In this document: in pieces, positions 36,803 through 44,459 of the stretch
Layout: each line of letters begins with the position of its first letter
Position numbering within the stretch: position 1 is the first letter of the stretch
Assembly: GCF_910594985.1 (NCBI RefSeq)
Contig: NZ_CAJVCE010000011.1
Coordinates: forward strand, 1 to 64,000
DNA length: 64,000 bases
Source of the DNA: Paenibacillus allorhizosphaerae
GTDB lineage: Bacteria > Bacillota > Bacilli > Paenibacillales > NBRC-103111
Reading direction: 5' to 3'
Program-made: the position numbers and the translations under genes
Notes under the pieces: model-generated
Database searches by the model: none
The model's input: only the letters and a program-made list of their open reading frames with translations
Told to the model about the DNA's origin: nothing

Positions 36803-37021
36803 GAACCAGCTCCTTTAGTATGAGATCGATTGAATATCTTTTCGATATAATTATGATATGACTTTTTCAAAATAATGTAAACTGTAATAAATGCCCATTT
36901 GCATCGTTGATCTGATACATCGCGAACTCCACGCTGCCGCTTATTGACAGAAAGGGAGCGCAGTGCTATAAGTTGGATAAGTCGCAAACCTTATACAAAT
37001 CGAGAAGGACGGTGCTTTTCC

Positions 37022-37366
37022 ATGGAGAAAGTGACTACGGAAGAACGTTTCCGCGAAATCGTCGGCGGCTCGAAGCCGACCGTTGCCGTATTTAAAACAA
37101 CCTGGTGCAAAGACTGCCATTTTATCGAGCCGTTCATGCCGCAGATCGAGGAGGCTTACCAAGATCGCCTCCAGTTCATTCATATCGACCGGGATGACAT
37201 GCCGGACTTGTGCTCCGAACTGAATATTCTGGGCATTCCGAGCTTTATCGTTTTCCGCGAAGGGCAGGAGCTGATCCGCTTTGTCAGCAAGCTGCGCAAA
37301 ACCCGCGATGAAATCGAAGAATTTCTGAACCGCGCCGTCGAAGTGGCAAACGCCTTGAGCAAATAA
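37022..37366 (+). CDS. Thioredoxin-like protein
   Basis: 114 residues with a thioredoxin fold: strand VAVFKTTWCKDCH carrying the active-site CKDC, and the cis-proline loop LGIPSFIVF. The CxxC composition differs from the classical CGPC, suggesting a specialised disulphide exchange role in the cytosol. Cytosolic, no signal peptide. ATG at 37022 chosen over longer forms because the N-terminal extension is not thioredoxin-like. Monocistronic, with a terminator downstream. Confidence 0.85.
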   Translation: MEKVTTEERFREIVGGSKPTVAVFKTTWCKDCHFIEPFMPQIEEAYQDRLQFIHIDRDDMPDLCSELNILGIPSFIVFREGQELIRFVSKLRKTRDEIEEFLNRAVEVANALSK

Positions 37367-37432
37367 TAGGAAGAGATCCAATCCGTCGCTGCTGATTGCA
37401 ACGAAAATGAATCGCGTATAATAAGGAAATTC

Positions 37433-37463
37433 CCCTGTCCGACACAATTTCGGCAGGGTTTTT
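37433..37463 (+). terminator. Terminator of the thioredoxin-like gene
   Basis: CCCTG-T-CCGA / TCGG-CAGGG stem with one bulge, followed by TTTTTG. Confidence 0.8.
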
Positions 37464-37479
37464 GTTCTTTCATGGCTTT

Positions 37480-37527
37480 GTAACATTTCCGCATGGATTT
37501 GCCTGACGTTAATCGTTATAATGTTAC
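37480..37527 (+). promoter_or_regulatory. ctaA promoter region with inverted repeat
   Basis: TATAAT at 37517-37522 overlaps the right arm of an 8-bp inverted repeat, GTAACATT (37480-37487) / AATGTTAC (37520-37527). No good -35 is present. The repeat could be an operator for redox or oxygen control of heme A synthesis; no known box was matched. Confidence 0.4.
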
Positions 37528-37590
37528 TAAAGTGATCGGCCTTGTCTTACTTTGTCGATCAAATGCACACAAAGCGGGTGACTACGCTTC

Positions 37591-38538
37591 ATGACAATGC
37601 ATCGTTGGCTCAAACGTTTCTCCTTTGCCAGCATGATCGGGATGTTTCTCATATTGCTGATGGGCGCTCTTGTGACCAAGACCGAATCCGGCGCCGGTTG
37701 CGGCGACGATTGGCCTCTTTGCAACGGTAAATTCATTCCGGCCTATACGATAGAATCGATGATCGAATACAGCCACCGTTTCGTGGTGGGGATCGTCAGT
37801 TTAATCTTGCTTGCGACGATGATTCTTGTGTTTATGTACAGCAAGCGCAAAGACGCCAGGTGGTATATTAGCGGCGCGATGTTCTTTACGATGCTTCAGG
37901 CCGTTCTCGGCGCGCTTGCGGTCATTATGCCGCAGTCGTCGCTCGTAATGGCTCTGCATTTCGGATTCTCATTGCTGTCGTTTGCCTTTACGCTGCTGCT
38001 CGCTCTCGTATTTACGCGATTCGGAGAATCGATGCAGCGAAGCAACGGAACCACATTGACCAAAGGGGTCCGTGTGGCAATATGGAGCGTTCTGGTATAC
38101 TGTTACGTCGTCGTATATTTGGGCGCTTTCGTGCGTCACACGGAATCGCTCGGCGGGTGTATCGGCTGGCCGCTTTGCAACGGTCAAGTAATTCCCGAAC
38201 TTACCGGAGCGACGGCGATCGTATTCGTTCACCGGGTCGCGGCCGCTATTCTCGGAATTACGGTTCTTCTGCTCTTCCTGGTTATTCGGACGCAGGCTCG
38301 TTCGGACAGCAGTCTTTATCAGGCGACGCGGTTGTCTTTGATCTTTGTCGTCCTGCAAATCTTGAGCGGCGGCTTTGTAACATTGGCCATCGGTTACGAT
38401 GTGTACCTGCTGGCAAGCTTGCTTCACACCTTGATTGTTTCATGTCTGTTCGCCATGCTGTGTTACTTATCGATCACGTCCCTGCAATCGGCGGAGCGAT
38501 CCAATGTTCAGGCTTACGCGGCTCCAAGGCTGCCGTAA
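37591..38538 (+). CDS. ctaA: Heme A synthase CtaA
   Basis: 315 residues, eight hydrophobic helices in two homologous four-helix halves. Each half has the CtaA marker: GAGCGDDWPLCNG near residue 32 and GGCIGWPLCNG near residue 190, with the Cys pairs, and heme-ligand histidines in EYSHRFVVG, MALHFGFS, VFVHRVAA and SLLHTLIV. It oxidises the C8 methyl of heme O to a formyl group, giving heme A for cytochrome aa3 oxidase. The usual partner ctaB is not adjacent, so ctaA is separated from the oxidase locus. Terminator overlaps the stop codon. Confidence 0.93.
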   Translation: MTMHRWLKRFSFASMIGMFLILLMGALVTKTESGAGCGDDWPLCNGKFIPAYTIESMIEYSHRFVVGIVSLILLATMILVFMYSKRKDARWYISGAMFFTMLQAVLGALAVIMPQSSLVMALHFGFSLLSFAFTLLLALVFTRFGESMQRSNGTTLTKGVRVAIWSVLVYCYVVVYLGAFVRHTESLGGCIGWPLCNGQVIPELTGATAIVFVHRVAAAILGITVLLLFLVIRTQARSDSSLYQATRLSLIFVVLQILSGGFVTLAIGYDVYLLASLLHTLIVSCLFAMLCYLSITSLQSAERSNVQAYAAPRLP

Positions 38539-38547
38539 GCCTTTTTT
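38526..38547 (+). terminator. ctaA terminator
   Basis: AAGGCT-GCCGTA-AGCCTT stem followed by TTTT, overlapping the stop codon of ctaA. Confidence 0.65.
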
Positions 38548-38548
38548 A

Positions 38549-38710
38549 TTTTGAAGGGAGCACCATTATTCGCCGCATCTGTGCTGTCCGGAAGGGCTGT
38601 TCGATGACGGAAACCGGGTGCGACGGCGGGCACAAGCCTTAATGTTTGTACGACATGCGCTGCGGATAAGCTGCGGATAATACGCCCCTTTCGAGGGGCT
38701 TTGTTTGTTA
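38549..38710 (+). other. Unassigned transcribed-looking segment ending in a terminator
   Basis: Between ctaA and the HEPN gene. It contains a direct repeat CTGCGGATAA (38660-38669 and 38671-38680) and ends with GCCCC-TTTCGA-GGGGC (38684-38699) followed by TTTGTTTGTT, a second intact terminator only 140 bases after the ctaA terminator. No credible coding frame, so a small RNA or regulatory leader is possible. Confidence 0.4.
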
Positions 38711-38723
38711 TAAAAAACCGGAA

Positions 38724-38752
38724 TCGGTTATACTTAACCATACAATAACCGA
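38724..38752 (+). promoter_or_regulatory. Inverted repeat at the HEPN-gene promoter
   Basis: TCGGTTAT (38724-38731) and ATAACCGA (38745-38752) form an 8-bp inverted repeat; a -10-like TATACT (38729-38734) overlaps the left arm. About 20 bases precede the start codon, fitting an operator. Confidence 0.5.
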
Positions 38753-38771
38753 CGATCGGGGAGGACTGTTT

Positions 38772-39509
38772 ATGTTAAGAGCTCTTTTCGGCGATCAGCC
38801 GAGGCGGGCTTCCGGCCCGCTGCAGGACGCGTTCCATGCGATCAACAAATATATGAACAGTTTATCTTTGATCCCATCGGACAAACAGACGCCGTGTGAG
38901 CGGCGTTTCATTATTTTGAGCCAAAGTCTCATTCGGGCAATCGATGAAATGGAGCAAAGCCAATATGCCGCCGTACGCTTCGGACAAAAAGTAAAGAAGC
39001 GCTACGTCGACCAGATGTCGCAAGAGGAAAAGGACGATTACCATCGCCATCTTTATTTTTACAGGAACGCCTTAATTCGACTATTCGCTATATTGGACAA
39101 GCTGGGGTATTTTATGAACGAGCGGTTAGCGCTGCAAACGGAGCGGATCAAGTCCCGCTTCTCCTATTTCACCGTGCTGCGGAAAATGCACGAGCACCGG
39201 CTTTACACCGATCTTGAGCAGCAATTATTCGAGCAGAAAATGAAGTATAAAGATGCGGTCGCCCGTCTGCGAAACGAACGCAATATGGAGATTCATACGA
39301 TCAATGCGGATTTGCTCGACGACCTGATGAAGGCAGCGGAGGCGAAGTACGGGGAGCGGGTGAGGATAGAAACGGACAGTATCGGCAGTCATCTTGACGA
39401 TTTAGAGCAAGGCTGCGAGATGACGCTGCGGGCAGTCACCATCGTATTCCGCTACCTGATGAAGAACCCTGCCGCGGCCGGCGCTAAACCGCCACATCGG
39501 CAAAGTTGA
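38772..39509 (+). CDS. Cthe_2314-like HEPN-domain protein
   Basis: 245 residues, almost all helical. Near residue 165 RLRNERNMEIHT contains the HEPN signature R-N-x3-H (Arg followed by a polar residue and His after four positions), which in active members is the RNase site. The overall length and the N-terminal DAFHAINKYMNSL block fit the Cthe_2314-type HEPN proteins of Firmicutes. Many HEPN proteins are toxins or defence effectors, but no nucleotidyltransferase or antitoxin gene is next to it, so a housekeeping RNA role is equally possible. Start ATG after GGGGAGG. Confidence 0.72.
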   Translation: MLRALFGDQPRRASGPLQDAFHAINKYMNSLSLIPSDKQTPCERRFIILSQSLIRAIDEMEQSQYAAVRFGQKVKKRYVDQMSQEEKDDYHRHLYFYRNALIRLFAILDKLGYFMNERLALQTERIKSRFSYFTVLRKMHEHRLYTDLEQQLFEQKMKYKDAVARLRNERNMEIHTINADLLDDLMKAAEAKYGERVRIETDSIGSHLDDLEQGCEMTLRAVTIVFRYLMKNPAAAGAKPPHRQS

Positions 39510-39546
39510 ATCCGTCTGACGCTTGCACTATACTTTGAAGTATAGT
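39506..39546 (+). promoter_or_regulatory. Promoter with 20-bp palindromic operator
   Basis: TTGAAT (39506-39511) and TATACT (39529-39534) are 17 bases apart. The -10 lies inside the palindrome ACTATACTT-TG-AAGTATAGT (39527-39546), 9-bp perfect arms. A repressor bound there would occlude the promoter of the short-chain reductase gene. Confidence 0.75.
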
Positions 39547-39571
39547 CAGGGAGAGAACCGGGAGGAAGCAG

Positions 39572-40351
39572 ATGGAGCAACGACGTAAGGTGGCGCTTAT
39601 TACCGGAAGCGCTAAGGGGCTAGGCAAAATGACCGCCATCCGGCTGGCGGAGCAAGGCTGCGACATTGTCATTAATTACGTCCATAGTGAGCGGGAAGCC
39701 GGCGAGTTATGTGAGCGCATTCAGCAGCTAGGCGTGCAGTGTATCGCCGTTCAAGGCGACGCGGCCAGTTACGACGATATGAAGCGGCTTGTCGAAGTAG
39801 CGGTTCAGTCGTTCGGGACGATCGACATTCTAATTAATAACGCCGGACCATTCGTTCGGGAACGCCGGCTTTTCAGCGAGTACCGTCCGGATGAAATTCA
39901 GTATCTTATGCAGGGCAACTTGGTAGGCGTCATGTATTTGGATCAATTGGTCATTCCTTTTATGCGAAAGAGCGCATGGGGAAGAATTATTCATTTTGGC
40001 TTCGGGCACGCGGCCGAATCTCGCGGATGGCCGCATCGCGCCGTCTACGCCGCAGCCAAGGTCGGGCTTGTTTCCTTCACCAAAACGCTCGCCGTCGAAG
40101 AAGCGGCGAACGGCATCACCGTCAACATGATTTGCCCCGGAGATATTAAAGGCGCCAATAAGGAGAAAACGATCGTGGAGGCCGAGCATCTCACCGATGA
40201 TGAGTCGCCGCGCGGCCGTCCGGGCACCGGAGAGGACATTGCAAGGGTCATCGCCTTCTTATGCGAAGAGCGGTCCGATTTCATCACCGGCAATATAATG
40301 GACGTCTCCGGCGGTCTCGATCCGATCCGTGCCATTATCGGAAACAAATAA
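39572..40351 (+). CDS. Short-chain dehydrogenase/reductase, FabG-like
   Basis: 259 residues with a Rossmann fold: TGSAKGLG cofactor loop at residues 11-18, NNAG at 88-91 and YAAAK with the catalytic Tyr/Lys. The Ser normally 13 residues before the Tyr is His here (HFGFGHAAESRGWPHRAVYAAAK), with only a Ser at -9, so catalysis may be altered or lost. C-terminal GNIMDVSGG is typical for the family. Substrate unknown. ATG after CCGGGAGG. The gene sits behind a promoter with a near-perfect palindromic operator, so it is specifically controlled. Confidence 0.85.
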   Translation: MEQRRKVALITGSAKGLGKMTAIRLAEQGCDIVINYVHSEREAGELCERIQQLGVQCIAVQGDAASYDDMKRLVEVAVQSFGTIDILINNAGPFVRERRLFSEYRPDEIQYLMQGNLVGVMYLDQLVIPFMRKSAWGRIIHFGFGHAAESRGWPHRAVYAAAKVGLVSFTKTLAVEEAANGITVNMICPGDIKGANKEKTIVEAEHLTDDESPRGRPGTGEDIARVIAFLCEERSDFITGNIMDVSGGLDPIRAIIGNK

Positions 40352-40396
40352 GCGTAGTGTATGACAATTGTGCGACCACGGTTCGAATTCAATGAT

Positions 40397-40447
40397 AAAA
40401 AAGCCCCGTACCTTCGCAAACATTGCAGAAGGGTACAGGGCTTTTTT
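40397..40447. terminator. Bidirectional terminator
   Basis: AAAAAAGCCCCGTACC / GGGTACAGGGCTTTTTT: a stem of about 15 pairs with an internal C/A mismatch, T runs on both strands; serves the convergent reductase and NifU-like genes. Confidence 0.85.
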
Positions 40448-40454
40448 CACCGTA

Positions 40455-40703
40455 TTAAAATACTTGCATAACTTCTTGAACGCCTTCCACTTCTTCCAAC
40501 AGGGCGCGCTCGATGCCGGCTTTGAGCGTAATGGTCGAGCTTGGGCAGCTGCCGCATGCACCCATCAATTTCAGCTTCACGATGCCGTCCTCGACGTCCA
40601 CGAGTTCCACGTCTCCGCCATCGCGCTGCAGGAATGGGCGCAACTTATCTAAAACTTCAAGCACCTCATCATACATCGTGCTTTGCTGTGTGTTCTCACT
40701 CAT
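40455..40703 (-). CDS. yutI: NifU-like Fe-S scaffold protein
   Basis: 82 residues, the NifU C-terminal domain: [20 protein letters not shown] and the cluster-binding GACGSCPSS (CxxC). Delivers or scaffolds [Fe-S] clusters in the cytosol. ATG at 40703 (GGGAG 9 bases upstream) is preferred over ATG codons nearer the site. Next to the yuzB and yutJ homologues, the same grouping as in Bacillus subtilis, though here yutI is divergent from yuzB. Confidence 0.92.
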   Translation of the reverse strand: MSENTQQSTMYDEVLEVLDKLRPFLQRDGGDVELVDVEDGIVKLKLMGACGSCPSSTITLKAGIERALLEEVEGVQEVMQVF

Positions 40704-40782
40704 TTGCATCATCTCCCTTCTATAACTTATTATATTACAATACAATTAAAAATAAAATGGTTTGCAAGGTGGCATGCGAGCG

Positions 40783-41037
40783 ATGAGACCGATTATCGAA
40801 TTTTGTACGAACAATATGCATCACGGAACGGAACAATTGTTCAAAAAGCTCGAGCAGAATCCGGATTACGACGTGATCGAATACGGCTGTCTGGGCAATT
40901 GTGGCGAGTGCTTCATTTTGCCGTACGCGCTTGTGAACGGGGAGATCGTAGCCGCGCCTACCGTGGAAGAGCTGGAGGGCGCGATCGACCGGAAAATAAA
41001 AGAGATCGAAGCGATGCTCGACCTCCTTGGAGATTAG
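40783..41037 (+). CDS. yuzB: YuzB-family (DUF1450) protein
   Basis: 84 residues. PIIEFCTNNMHHGTEQLF and YGCLGNCGECFILPYALVNG with three Cys in CLGNCGEC match the DUF1450/YuzB family. The Cys arrangement suggests metal or Fe-S binding, but the function is unknown. ATG at 40783 has AAGGTGG at 10 bases; an ATG three codons earlier is too close to that site. Divergent from yutI and convergent with yutJ. Confidence 0.88.
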   Translation: MRPIIEFCTNNMHHGTEQLFKKLEQNPDYDVIEYGCLGNCGECFILPYALVNGEIVAAPTVEELEGAIDRKIKEIEAMLDLLGD

Positions 41038-41043
41038 TCGTTC

Positions 41044-42108
41044 TTATCCGAGATGCTTTTTCGACATCCAAAGTACGCCGCTTTTCAGTGCGCGCGGCAC
41101 CATGCCGAGCATGACGGTGCGTTTGCCCATCATACCGAAGCCGCATTTTTTACCGAGTGATCCAAGAACTCCCTTCAGCTTGATTTTGCCAAGCCGGGGA
41201 GTTTCGTTTTTCCAGACAGCCTGCAGCACTTCCGCTACTTGCTTGCCTTGGGCTTCAGCCGCTTGTCCGCTCGGGGAGAAGGGGAGCGCCGCACAATCGC
41301 CGACCACATATATATTCGTGTAATCCGGAAGCTGATGGTATTCGTTAATTACCAGCCGCCCTTGATTGTCTTTGGGCAGATTCAGATTTTGGACGATCGG
41401 GCTTGGCTGAATGCCTGCGGTCCAAACGGTCGTGTTCGTTTCAATCAGCTCCTGCCCGTTGTGAAGCACGCCTTGCTCGAGGCGGCAGAGCGATATATGC
41501 GAGCGCAGCTCGATATCATGCTCCAGCATCCATTCACGGACGAATCGCTGCAGCTTCTCCGGGAATGGAGACAGCACGCTGGCTCCCCGGTCCAGGATGC
41601 GGATATTGAGATCCGTACGGCTTTCCCGAAGCTCCGCCGCTACCTCAACGCCGCTAAGTCCGCCCCCGACAATCGTCACCTGCCCGTAAGGCATAATGTC
41701 GTTGACGACCTGATACGTTTTTCGCGTAGACGACAGCGTCTGAATGCTGTGGGAAAATTGCTGCGCTCCCTCGATGCCGTGATATTTGTCCACGCAGCCT
41801 AGAGCGATGACGAGCCAATCGTATGCAAGCGGATCGTCGTTCTCGAACATAATCAGTTTCCGTTCGGGATCGACGGTTGTTACTTCGCCGTATTTCAGGA
41901 TGAGCCGGGGATCGACGGGAAATTGCACGCGAATGTCAAGATCCGATACCGTTCCTGCGGCTAGCGCGTAATATTCCGTTTTCAGACCTTGATAAGGCAT
42001 CCTGTCGATTAGAATCATCACGGTGTCCGAAGGCAGCTCGCCGTCCAGCAGTTCTTTAGCAACCGTGAGGCCGCCATACCCTCCGCCCAAAATTACAAGT
42101 TTCTTCAT
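41044..42108 (-). CDS. yutJ: NDH-2-like flavoprotein, YutJ family
   Basis: 354 residues. N-terminal FAD-binding GGGYGG and a second Rossmann motif VGGGLSGVEVAAEL at about residue 150 for NAD(P)H, then YVVGDCAAL near the C-terminus completing the FAD site. It resembles type II NADH dehydrogenases but is shorter and may serve another electron acceptor. Peripheral membrane location is expected. ATG at 42108, or the GTG one codon upstream. Only 6 bases separate its stop from that of yuzB. Confidence 0.88.
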   Translation of the reverse strand: MKKLVILGGGYGGLTVAKELLDGELPSDTVMILIDRMPYQGLKTEYYALAAGTVSDLDIRVQFPVDPRLILKYGEVTTVDPERKLIMFENDDPLAYDWLVIALGCVDKYHGIEGAQQFSHSIQTLSSTRKTYQVVNDIMPYGQVTIVGGGLSGVEVAAELRESRTDLNIRILDRGASVLSPFPEKLQRFVREWMLEHDIELRSHISLCRLEQGVLHNGQELIETNTTVWTAGIQPSPIVQNLNLPKDNQGRLVINEYHQLPDYTNIYVVGDCAALPFSPSGQAAEAQGKQVAEVLQAVWKNETPRLGKIKLKGVLGSLGKKCGFGMMGKRTVMLGMVPRALKSGVLWMSKKHLG

Positions 42109-42138
42109 CACAAGGCAAACCCTTTCTATGCTGCGGAA

Positions 42139-43242
42139 TTAATAAACCTTGATTTCGTTGTAAAAGGTATCGCGCTCCACCGGAATCCGGCCTGCGCCTT
42201 TGATTAGCCATACCAGTTCGTCCCGGGTCATGCCTTCCGGCGATTGCGCACCCGCGGCGTGGCTGATCCGTTCCTTAATAATCGTACCGTGCGCATCGGA
42301 TGCGCCGAATGTAAGCGCCATTTGGGTAAGCTGTACGCCCAGATTGATAAAGTAAGCTTTCACATGCTGAATGTTGTCGAGCATGAGGCGGCTGATAGCA
42401 ATCGTCTTTAAGTTATCATAGGCCGATACGCGCCGTTTGATTCCGGCGTCTACGCTTGACGGCTGCAATGAATTCGGGATGAATACCATAAACCCGCCTG
42501 TTTCGTCCTGCAATTCGCGCAATTGGATCATGTGCTGGATCCGTTCTTCCAGCGTTTCGATCGCACCGAACAGCATGGTCGCATGCGTCTTCATGCCGAG
42601 TTGGTGCGCCGTGCGGTGCACGTCAAGCCATTGTTCCGTCGACGCTTTGTCTTTCAGTCGCATTTTTTTGCGGTAGCGGTCGGACAAGATTTCCGCTCCG
42701 CCTCCAGGCAGCGTGCTCAGTCCCGCATCCATCAGCGTCTGCAGAACCTCTCTATAGCTTAACCCGCTAAGTCTGGAAAAAAACTCAATCTCCGCCGCAG
42801 TGTGCGCTTTGATCGTGACGTTCGGGTAGCGTTCTTTCAAGCTGCGAATGTTATCGACATAATATTGGAAAGGCACGTTTGCGTTATGACCTTGGGAAAT
42901 ATGAAACTCGCGCAGGTCGGCATGGTAGTGCTGGTCGATATATTCGAACATTTCCTCGGGCGTTAGCGTATAGGCGCCTTCCTCGCCTTCATCGCGGCGG
43001 AAATGACAGAAGGCACAGTGCTCCTCGCACACGTTGGTGAAATAAAGGCTCATGTTGTCGACAAAAAAAACTTTTTTGCCGTTTTTACGCAGATTGACCT
43101 TGTTCGCCAGTTGGCCGACGGTGAGCAAATCATCCGATTCATATAAAAACACGCCATCCTCAAGAGTCAACCGTTCGCCATGTTCCACTTTTTCCGCGAT
43201 TTCGGCCATACGAAGTTCCGATGGATTCGTTGCGATACTCAT
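42139..43242 (-). CDS. mqnE: Aminofutalosine synthase MqnE
   Basis: 367 residues, radical SAM enzyme. The [4Fe-4S] motif is CEEHCAFC (CxxxCxxC) near residue 62, following FVDNMSLYFTN, and further MqnE/MqnC-like blocks are EFHISQGHN, LPGGGAEIL and TFGASDAHGT. It joins the enolpyruvyl product of chorismate to adenine-nucleoside chemistry in the futalosine route to menaquinone. ATG follows GGAGGTGG. Other mqn genes are not in the window. It has a ~210-nt leader from the promoter at 43458-43486. Confidence 0.9.
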   Translation of the reverse strand: MSIATNPSELRMAEIAEKVEHGERLTLEDGVFLYESDDLLTVGQLANKVNLRKNGKKVFFVDNMSLYFTNVCEEHCAFCHFRRDEGEEGAYTLTPEEMFEYIDQHYHADLREFHISQGHNANVPFQYYVDNIRSLKERYPNVTIKAHTAAEIEFFSRLSGLSYREVLQTLMDAGLSTLPGGGAEILSDRYRKKMRLKDKASTEQWLDVHRTAHQLGMKTHATMLFGAIETLEERIQHMIQLRELQDETGGFMVFIPNSLQPSSVDAGIKRRVSAYDNLKTIAISRLMLDNIQHVKAYFINLGVQLTQMALTFGASDAHGTIIKERISHAAGAQSPEGMTRDELVWLIKGAGRIPVERDTFYNEIKVY

Positions 43243-43457
43243 AAAGCCACCTCCATAAACGATTATTGCGCCCTTGAGTATGGCAGGGACGCATATACAG
43301 TAATACTTTCGAAACATAATAATGATAGAGTGTAAACCGCCTAGCCCAGCTAGCCCAGCAGCAACTATGCAGCTCGACCGCCTTCTTCGGTGTATGCAGC
43401 ATGCTTTGAAGCTGTGAAAGCTTGCACAAGCGTATGTCCGAAAACACAACACACCCT
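43243..43457 (-). other. Long 5' leader of mqnE
   Basis: About 210 nt between the predicted promoter and the start codon, containing small dyads such as GCTTGTGCAAGC and a direct repeat CTGGGCTAG but no clear terminator-antiterminator pair and no riboswitch I recognise. Confidence 0.35.
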
Positions 43458-43486
43458 ATTATAAACCTCATATCAAGAGGGGGCAA
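43458..43486 (-). promoter_or_regulatory. mqnE promoter
   Basis: On the minus strand TTGCCC (43486-43481) and TATAAT (43463-43458) are 17 bases apart. The spacer includes CCTC-TTGATAT-GAGG, a short dyad. Confidence 0.6.
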
Positions 43487-43655
43487 TACATCGCGCAACA
43501 AAAGCGTTTTCAACTCGGGAAAAAGAAGTTGATACAACATGATGTATAAAAATATTGCAGATTCCGGCTGAATTTTGCTGAATTCCTATTTCTTTTGTCA
43601 GTACAATCTAGTATAATTTTACATTGAATCTTCGTTAACAGGCGGTGCAAAGTTC

Positions 43656-43862
43656 TTGGGTTCGGTATCCTCCGATTCGCACTCTGTCATTTCAGGCGAA
43701 ATTGAAAGAGTCCGCGAACAAATGGTAAGACTCGGTGATCAATTCGGATTGATGCATCCTGAAGTACAGCGGTGCAGCCAGCATCTGGACGTCCTGTTGC
43801 TGCGTTTTTATGAGATTAAACAGCGCGTAAAAGAGGCGGCTACTCTTGAGGAGCGGCGTTAG
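43656..43862 (+). CDS. Spo0E-like aspartyl-phosphate phosphatase
   Basis: 68 residues forming two helices. IERVREQMVRLGDQFGLMHPEVQRCSQHLDVLLLRFY has the Spo0E-family signature, with SQxLDxL in helix 2. These proteins dephosphorylate Spo0A~P and delay sporulation. Start TTG with GGCGGTG 8 bases upstream. Together with sda at 45634 the window holds two negative inputs to the phosphorelay. A -10-like TATAAT lies near 43612. Confidence 0.8.
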   Translation: MGSVSSDSHSVISGEIERVREQMVRLGDQFGLMHPEVQRCSQHLDVLLLRFYEIKQRVKEAATLEERR

Positions 43863-43876
43863 AAGGAGTATACTTA

Positions 43877-43917
43877 AAGACAGAAGCTTTTGTCTTAAGC
43901 TGTGCTTCTTTTTTTTA
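43877..43917 (+). terminator. Terminator of the Spo0E-like gene
   Basis: AGAAGC...GCTTCT followed by eight T; an alternative stem AAGACA/TGTCTT overlaps. Confidence 0.6.
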
Positions 43918-43943
43918 TATTCAACTATAGGGAGGTCCTACAC

Positions 43944-44306
43944 ATGATTTCGATCAGCGAATCGGCTAGCGATAAAATCAAAGAAATGCTCGCGGCAGAA
44001 CAAATGCCGAACTTGTTTCTGCGGATCGGCGTGAAATCCGGCGGCTGCAGCGGATATTCTTATGGAATGGGCTTTGACGATAACGAGACGCAAGATGATA
44101 AATCGTTTGAAATTCATGGGCTGAAAGTGGTTGTGGACAACGACAGCTCGAAATATTTGTACGGCGTCGAGATCGACTACACCGATTCCGGCATGGGCGG
44201 CGGCTTCACCATTCACAATCCTAACGCCGTAGCTACTTGCGGGTGCGGCTCCAGCTTCCGTACGAAAGAAGAAGACGCGGCGCAAGCTCAGCCTTGCGAG
44301 GATTAA
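43944..44306 (+). CDS. HesB/IscA/ErpA-type Fe-S carrier (YutM-like)
   Basis: 120 residues. The three cluster cysteines are in place: KSGGCSGYSYG and TCGCGSSF. A-type carriers receive Fe-S clusters from SufBCD and pass them to apoproteins in the cytosol. ATG after GGGAGG. A ~14-residue acidic tail with an extra Cys ends the protein. The surrounding loci (NifU-like, MqnE, SdhA/C) would be natural clients. Confidence 0.92.
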   Translation: MISISESASDKIKEMLAAEQMPNLFLRIGVKSGGCSGYSYGMGFDDNETQDDKSFEIHGLKVVVDNDSSKYLYGVEIDYTDSGMGGGFTIHNPNAVATCGCGSSFRTKEEDAAQAQPCED

Positions 44307-44357
44307 GCGTATAAATGAAGTAAAGACTCTAGATTGAATGTAGGGTTCAGAATAACG

Positions 44358-44393
44358 ACCTCCTGGCGGAAGTTCCGCTCGGGAGGTTTTTGT
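44358..44393 (+). terminator. Terminator of the Fe-S carrier gene
   Basis: ACCTCC/GGAGGT outer stem with inner GCGGAA/TTCCGC, followed by TTTTTGTTTT. Confidence 0.8.
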
Positions 44394-44459
44394 TTTGGCT
44401 ATGTAACTTTATAAGCCTCCGCTGCGTCTATTTTTGTAAAATCATGAAGGATGATCCCG

